Position numbers and translations under genes: made by a program. From Mailhella sp. (GTDB lineage Bacteria; Desulfobacterota; Desulfovibrionia; Desulfovibrionales; Desulfovibrionaceae), in assembly GCA_017940105.1 (NCBI GenBank), contig JAGAZG010000112.1:1-9273 (forward strand): 9,273 nt of DNA, written 5' to 3'. The first letter of the stretch is position 1. Every line of letters begins with the position of its first letter. The notes beneath the pieces were generated by a model that was given only the letters and a program-made list of their open reading frames with translations, had not been told where the DNA came from and ran no database searches. Below are positions 6,261-9,273 of this stretch, piece by piece.

Positions 6261-6755
6261 ATGACGCAAGTTGCCATTTTCATTGGATCGGCCTCGGATA
6301 CTCCTGTTGTAGACGGCTGCGCCGACGTTCTGAAAAAACTGGGCATTTCCTTTCGGTACACCATCACTTCTGCACATCGCACGCCCGAGCGCACGGCAGA
6401 GCTCATCGATCAGCTGGAAAGCGACGGCTGCCAGGTTTACATCTGCGCCGCGGGCATGGCCGCTCACCTTGCAGGCGCAGTCTCAGCTCGCACAATAAAG
6501 CCCGTGATAGGCATTCCCGTGGCGGGTTCAGGCCTGGGAGGCCTGGATGCTCTTTATGCGACCGTGCAGATGCCCAGCGGCTTCCCTGTGGCCACCGTGG
6601 CCCTCAACGGCGCCAAGAATGCAGCCTGGCTTGCCGCCCAGATTCTCGCCCTGCATGATGACCGCATCGCCAGCCTTATCCAAAAAGAAAGGGAAGGCTA
6701 TAAACGTTCCGTAGAAAAAGCCGCTGCCGAGCTGGAATCGAAATTCAACGGATAA
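6261..6755 (+). CDS. purE: N5-carboxyaminoimidazole ribonucleotide mutase (class I PurE)
   Basis: This enzyme makes carboxyaminoimidazole ribonucleotide in purine synthesis. The 164 residues are a normal length. Motifs are GSASD (9-13, phosphate binding), SAHRTP (37-42, with catalytic His39 matching E. coli His45), AAHLAG (67-72), PVIGIPV (81-87), VQMPSGFPVATVAL (102-115) and AKNAAWLAAQIL (118-129). SAHRTP and AAHL place it in class I, which normally works with PurK. The animal-like class II AIR carboxylase instead has SAHKT and AGRSN. The loop before AAHL reads CAAGM where E. coli has AGAGG. PurK is not in this window. The start at 6261 has AGGA about eight bases upstream. A predicted Lys/Glu-rich helix ends the protein, and the next gene begins 25 bases later. 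Confidence 0.96.
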   Translation: MTQVAIFIGSASDTPVVDGCADVLKKLGISFRYTITSAHRTPERTAELIDQLESDGCQVYICAAGMAAHLAGAVSARTIKPVIGIPVAGSGLGGLDALYATVQMPSGFPVATVALNGAKNAAWLAAQILALHDDRIASLIQKEREGYKRSVEKAAAELESKFNG

Positions 6756-6780
6756 CATTGTAAAAAAAGAACGCAGAAAA

Positions 6781-7812
6781 ATGGATGCATCGATCAAGAA
6801 ACTGGCCAGGGAACGCATGCAGGGGCGTTGCCGCGTCTGCCCGCAGTGTGACGGACGGGCATGCTCAGGAGAAGTCCCCGGCATGGGAGGCCTTGGCACG
6901 GGTTCGTCATTTCGCGCCAATATCGAGGCCCTGGCAAAGGTGCGCCTTGCCATGCGCTGCCTGCACGACGCCGCGCAGCCCGACACCGCTGCAGAAATAC
7001 TCGGCATGAAGCTGGCGCTTCCTGTCATGGCCGCGCCCATCGGCGGCGTGGCCTTCAATATGGGCGCGGCCCCGCAAAATCCTGTCGATGAAGCCGCGTA
7101 CGCAGACGCCGTCATCAGCGGATCAAGGCAGGCCGGAGTCATAGGCTGCGGTGGCGACGGCGTGGGATCGCTCATTCCTGAGTGCTCCTTTGCCGCCATT
7201 CGCCGCGCAGGCGGATGGGGCATTCCCTTCATTAAACCATGGGAAGGCGATTTTCTTTGGCAGCGGCTTGAGGCCGCAGCTGCTTCAGGGTGCAAGGTCA
7301 TCGGCATGGACGTTGATGCCGCCGGACTGGTAACACTGCGCCTTCAGGGTCGCCCCGTGTCTCCGAAGACGCCTGCCGAACTTGTCGAAATCGCCCGCTT
7401 TGTGCATGAAAAAGGCGCTTCTTTCATAATAAAAGGCATCATGACCGTTGCTGACGCATGCCTCGCCGCAGACGCGGGCGCAGACGCCATCGTGGTTTCA
7501 AATCACGGCGGCAGAGTTCTCGACGGCACGCCGGGCACGGCAGAAGTACTGCCTGCCATCGCCGAAGCCGCCGGCAAACGCCTATCCGTGCTTGCCGACG
7601 GTGGGGTGCGCTCTGGCACAGACGTGCTGAAAATGCTGGCGCTTGGCGCAAAAGCCGTGCTCATAGGCCGCCCGGTCTCTGTTGCGGCCATCGGCGGAGG
7701 AAAAGACGGCGTAGCCGCATATATCGAAGACATACGCGCCAATCTTTCTTCTGCCATGGCTCTGACAGGCTGCAAAAACATCACGTCGGTCAGCCGCAGC
7801 ATCCTTGCTTAG
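6781..7812 (+). CDS. FMN-dependent alpha-hydroxy-acid oxidoreductase-like protein with N-terminal Cys cluster
   Basis: This 343-residue TIM-barrel flavoprotein belongs to the glycolate oxidase/lactate dehydrogenase superfamily. FMN- and substrate-site motifs are clear: PVMAAPIGG (81-89), FIIKGIM with Lys218, VSNHGGRVLDGTPG (239-252) with the presumed catalytic base His242 and Arg245, and ADGGVRSGTDVLKMLALGAK (272-291) for FMN phosphate. The N-terminus is unlike classical members: Cys17, Cys20, Cys23 and Cys28 form C-X2-C-X2-C-X4-C, which could bind metal or an Fe-S cluster. By rough alignment, the substrate-binding tyrosines of glycolate oxidase (Tyr24, Tyr129) are not present, so the substrate is unknown and may not be a simple hydroxy acid. 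The start at 6781 has a weak ribosome binding site. An ATG at 6817 with AGGGA upstream is possible and keeps all four cysteines. A permease gene follows almost at once. Confidence 0.85.
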   Translation: MDASIKKLARERMQGRCRVCPQCDGRACSGEVPGMGGLGTGSSFRANIEALAKVRLAMRCLHDAAQPDTAAEILGMKLALPVMAAPIGGVAFNMGAAPQNPVDEAAYADAVISGSRQAGVIGCGGDGVGSLIPECSFAAIRRAGGWGIPFIKPWEGDFLWQRLEAAAASGCKVIGMDVDAAGLVTLRLQGRPVSPKTPAELVEIARFVHEKGASFIIKGIMTVADACLAADAGADAIVVSNHGGRVLDGTPGTAEVLPAIAEAAGKRLSVLADGGVRSGTDVLKMLALGAKAVLIGRPVSVAAIGGGKDGVAAYIEDIRANLSSAMALTGCKNITSVSRSILA

Positions 7813-7816
7813 CGAC

Positions 7817-8626
7817 ATGGTCGTCTTTCTTCTTTACCTTTTGTGCGGTGCGATAGCCGGCTTTCTTTCAGGCCTTATAGGCATAGGGGGAGGCCTGGTC
7901 GTCGTGCCGTTGCTCAACATGATCTTTCGCCTCCAGGGCAACATCCCCAGCGAACTGATCATGCATATGGCGGTGGCCACTTCGCTCTCGAGCATACTGT
8001 TCACCGCTATCTCAAGCACGCGGGCTCACGCGCGCCGCAAGTCCGTCCTGTGGAGCTATGTCGCCGGTCTTGCTCCTGCAATCGTCCTTGGCACCGCATG
8101 CGCCGCATGGTTCGCCTCGCGCATGTCAACGCATGGTCTGCGCGGCTTTTTCGTGGCGTTTTTGTTCTGCATCGCCACGCAGATGCTTTTTGACTTCTAC
8201 CCCAGCCCACGCAGTTCCATGCCCGGCCGGGGCATGCTTGCCGCAGCCGGGTTCACCATTGGAGGAGTATCCAGCCTTGTCGGGCTTGGAGGCGGCAGCA
8301 TGTCTGTGCCGTTTTTGCGCTGGTGCGGCGTTGAAATGCGCCAGGCGGTGGGCACCTCCGCCGCCATCAGCTGGCCCATCGCCGTTTCGGGCACGCTGGG
8401 CTTTCTTGTCGTTGGCTGGGGTGCTCCCAACCTGCCGCCATGGTCGCTGGGCTATGTGAACCTGCCCGCAACGCCGGGCATCGCCTGCACGAGCGTGCTT
8501 TTCGCTCCTTTTGGCGCAAAAGTGGCACATGCCATGCCTGTTTCGGCCCTGCGGCGTTTTTTTGCCATGTTTCTTTATGTGACGGCATGCGAAATGCTCT
8601 GGAACATGCTTCAGGCCGGCGTATGA
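7817..8626 (+). CDS. TauE/SafE-family (DUF81) membrane permease
   Basis: This 269-residue inner-membrane protein has about eight hydrophobic segments in two similar halves. Each half carries the family glycine motif: FLSGLIGIGGGLVVVP (16-31) and VSSLVGLGGGSMSVP (151-165). TauE/SafE proteins are proposed to move small organic or sulfur-containing anions such as sulfonates, sulfite or sulfoacetate. The actual substrate cannot be read here. The ATG at 7817 lies four bases after the stop of the FMN enzyme gene. A TTG at 7805 overlapping that gene would add four residues. Neither has a good ribosome binding site, which suggests translation coupled to the gene before. The 3' end overlaps acpS by four bases (ATGA). 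This tight joining ties the permease to the FMN enzyme and acpS in expression. Confidence 0.88.
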   Translation: MVVFLLYLLCGAIAGFLSGLIGIGGGLVVVPLLNMIFRLQGNIPSELIMHMAVATSLSSILFTAISSTRAHARRKSVLWSYVAGLAPAIVLGTACAAWFASRMSTHGLRGFFVAFLFCIATQMLFDFYPSPRSSMPGRGMLAAAGFTIGGVSSLVGLGGGSMSVPFLRWCGVEMRQAVGTSAAISWPIAVSGTLGFLVVGWGAPNLPPWSLGYVNLPATPGIACTSVLFAPFGAKVAHAMPVSALRRFFAMFLYVTACEMLWNMLQAGV

Positions 8627-9003
8627 TACTGGGAATCGGCATTGATCTTGCGGAACTGCCGCGCATCAGCAAAGCCCTTGAGCGCTGGGGAGAGCGCTTT
8701 CTTAATCGCCTGCTCACTGAACGGGAAATGGCAGCCCTGCCCCATGGCAAAGAAAGAAAAAACGCGTGGGTCGCAGGAAGATTTGCAGCTAAAGAGGCAG
8801 CCGTTAAAGCCCTTGGCACCGGTTTTGCGCAAGGCATAGGGCCGCGAAACATAGAGATCATAACCATGCCAGGCGGCGCACCCGGGATGATCTTGCACGG
8901 TGCGGCCCAGGAGAAGGCGCAAAACATGGGCGTGACCCGCATTCACGTTTCTCTAACCCATGAGCGGACAATGGCCGCGGCCGTCGTAATTTTTGAAAGC
9001 TGA
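8623..9003 (+). CDS. acpS: Holo-[acyl-carrier-protein] synthase
   Basis: This enzyme transfers 4'-phosphopantetheine from coenzyme A to a serine of acyl carrier protein, making it active for fatty acid synthesis. The 126 residues match the usual size. Motifs are GIGIDL (4-9) with the magnesium ligand Asp8, LTEREMAAL (31-39), and WVAGRFAAKEAAVKALGTG (49-67) with the second ligand Glu58. HVSLTHE (108-114) and a final beta strand (AAAVVIFE) follow. The start at 8623 overlaps the permease stop as ATGA and gives the family's normal N-terminus. Open frame farther upstream lies inside the permease gene and is not used. nnr follows after 12 bases. Joined acpS and nnr genes are common in bacteria, which supports both calls. 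Confidence 0.97.
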   Translation: MILGIGIDLAELPRISKALERWGERFLNRLLTEREMAALPHGKERKNAWVAGRFAAKEAAVKALGTGFAQGIGPRNIEIITMPGGAPGMILHGAAQEKAQNMGVTRIHVSLTHERTMAAAVVIFES

Positions 9004-9015
9004 CAGGAGGCGAGC

Positions 9016-9273
9016 ATGTTCGTTCCCGTTCCTACCCCGGCAGAAATGTCCCGATGGGATGCTGCATCCATTGCCCTTGGCATTCCTGAAGATGTGCTTA
9101 TGGAAAATGCCGCCCGAGCGTCCATGGACTGCCTCAGGCGGCACGCCCCCCCCTGCGCCGGAAATATGAGCGGACTGCGGGTTCTTTTGCTTGCCGGCAG
9201 CGGCAACAACGGCGGCGACGCCTTCTGCATGGCCAGGCACTTGCTGCAGGCGGGAGCGCTGCCCACAGTCGCA
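9016..9273 (+). CDS. nnr: NAD(P)H-hydrate epimerase / bifunctional Nnr (partial, runs off right edge)
   Basis: Nnr repairs NAD(P)H that has been damaged by hydration. The N-terminal YjeF domain epimerises the hydrate. In most bacteria a C-terminal domain is an ADP/ATP-dependent dehydratase, but that part would lie beyond the window, so the full domain make-up is unseen. Visible in the 86 residues are MSRWDAASIALGIPEDVLME (11-30), the N-terminal signature, continuing to Asn31. AGSGNNGGDAF (60-70), the nucleotide-binding loop, and the ARHLLQAG helix follow. The usual GGDG reads GGDA here, a substitution I believe is tolerated in relatives. The start at 9016 has a strong AGGAGG six bases upstream. 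Confidence 0.93.
   Translation, partial: MFVPVPTPAEMSRWDAASIALGIPEDVLMENAARASMDCLRRHAPPCAGNMSGLRVLLLAGSGNNGGDAFCMARHLLQAGALPTVA

Noticed and set aside
6528..7307. Minus-strand open frame of 259 codons opposite purE and the FMN gene
   Set aside because: It crosses two well-supported plus-strand genes, is low in complexity (Pro, Ala, Ser, Arg), and matches no family I recognise.
8440..8622. Upstream in-frame extension of acpS
   Set aside because: It lies inside the permease gene. The family starts at MILGIGIDL, and the ATGA overlap at 8623 gives a normal coupled start.
1..9273. Mobile element, CRISPR array, phage or tRNA/rRNA gene
   Set aside because: No transposase, regular repeat-spacer pattern, inverted terminal repeat or RNA-gene fold was seen. 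Genes are packed and housekeeping in type throughout.

Overview
This window reads as ordinary chromosomal DNA from a moderately GC-rich Gram-negative bacterium. My best guess is a member of the Desulfovibrionaceae (Desulfovibrio/Bilophila type). The basis is protein style: a c subunit with a secretory-type leader, separate atpZ/atpI/atpB/atpE genes with no b or F1 genes among them, a type III glutamine synthetase, and a cysteine-rich FMN oxidoreductase. No RNA gene, insertion sequence, phage gene or CRISPR array was seen. Nearly every base is coding, and all genes appear intact except the two cut by the window edges.

Left arm, minus strand (1-2027): four membrane-protein genes for the F0 sector of ATP synthase, transcribed leftward in the order atpZ-like, atpI-like, atpB (a subunit) and atpE (c subunit, running off the left edge). 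They are tightly packed and look like one operon. The a subunit carries the essential stator arginine, and the c subunit carries the RNP polar loop and an aligned glutamine in helix 1.

Divergent control region (2028-2157): candidate promoters face both ways. The most interesting is a sigma-54-like -24/-12 element pointing rightward. It overlaps the -35 of the candidate leftward atp promoter.

Right arm, plus strand (2158-9273): a SlyD/SlpA-type FKBP prolyl isomerase and glnN (type III glutamine synthetase) come first. Then come purD and purE (purine synthesis), an FMN-dependent alpha-hydroxy-acid oxidoreductase-like protein, a TauE/SafE permease, acpS (holo-ACP synthase) and the start of nnr (NAD(P)HX epimerase). 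All run the same way with short gaps or overlaps (ATGA between tauE and acpS). No convincing intrinsic terminator lies between them, so they may form one long operon or several linked ones. The themes are nitrogen assimilation feeding purine synthesis, followed by cofactor and carrier-protein maintenance. The FMN enzyme and permease pair is the part whose substrate cannot be read from the sequence.

I see no clear new multi-gene system. The points most worth a second look are the sigma-54-like site ahead of FKBP-glnN, the FMN enzyme with a four-cysteine N-terminus and an apparently altered active site, its pairing with the permease, and the hairpins in the purD-purE and atpB-atpE gaps.
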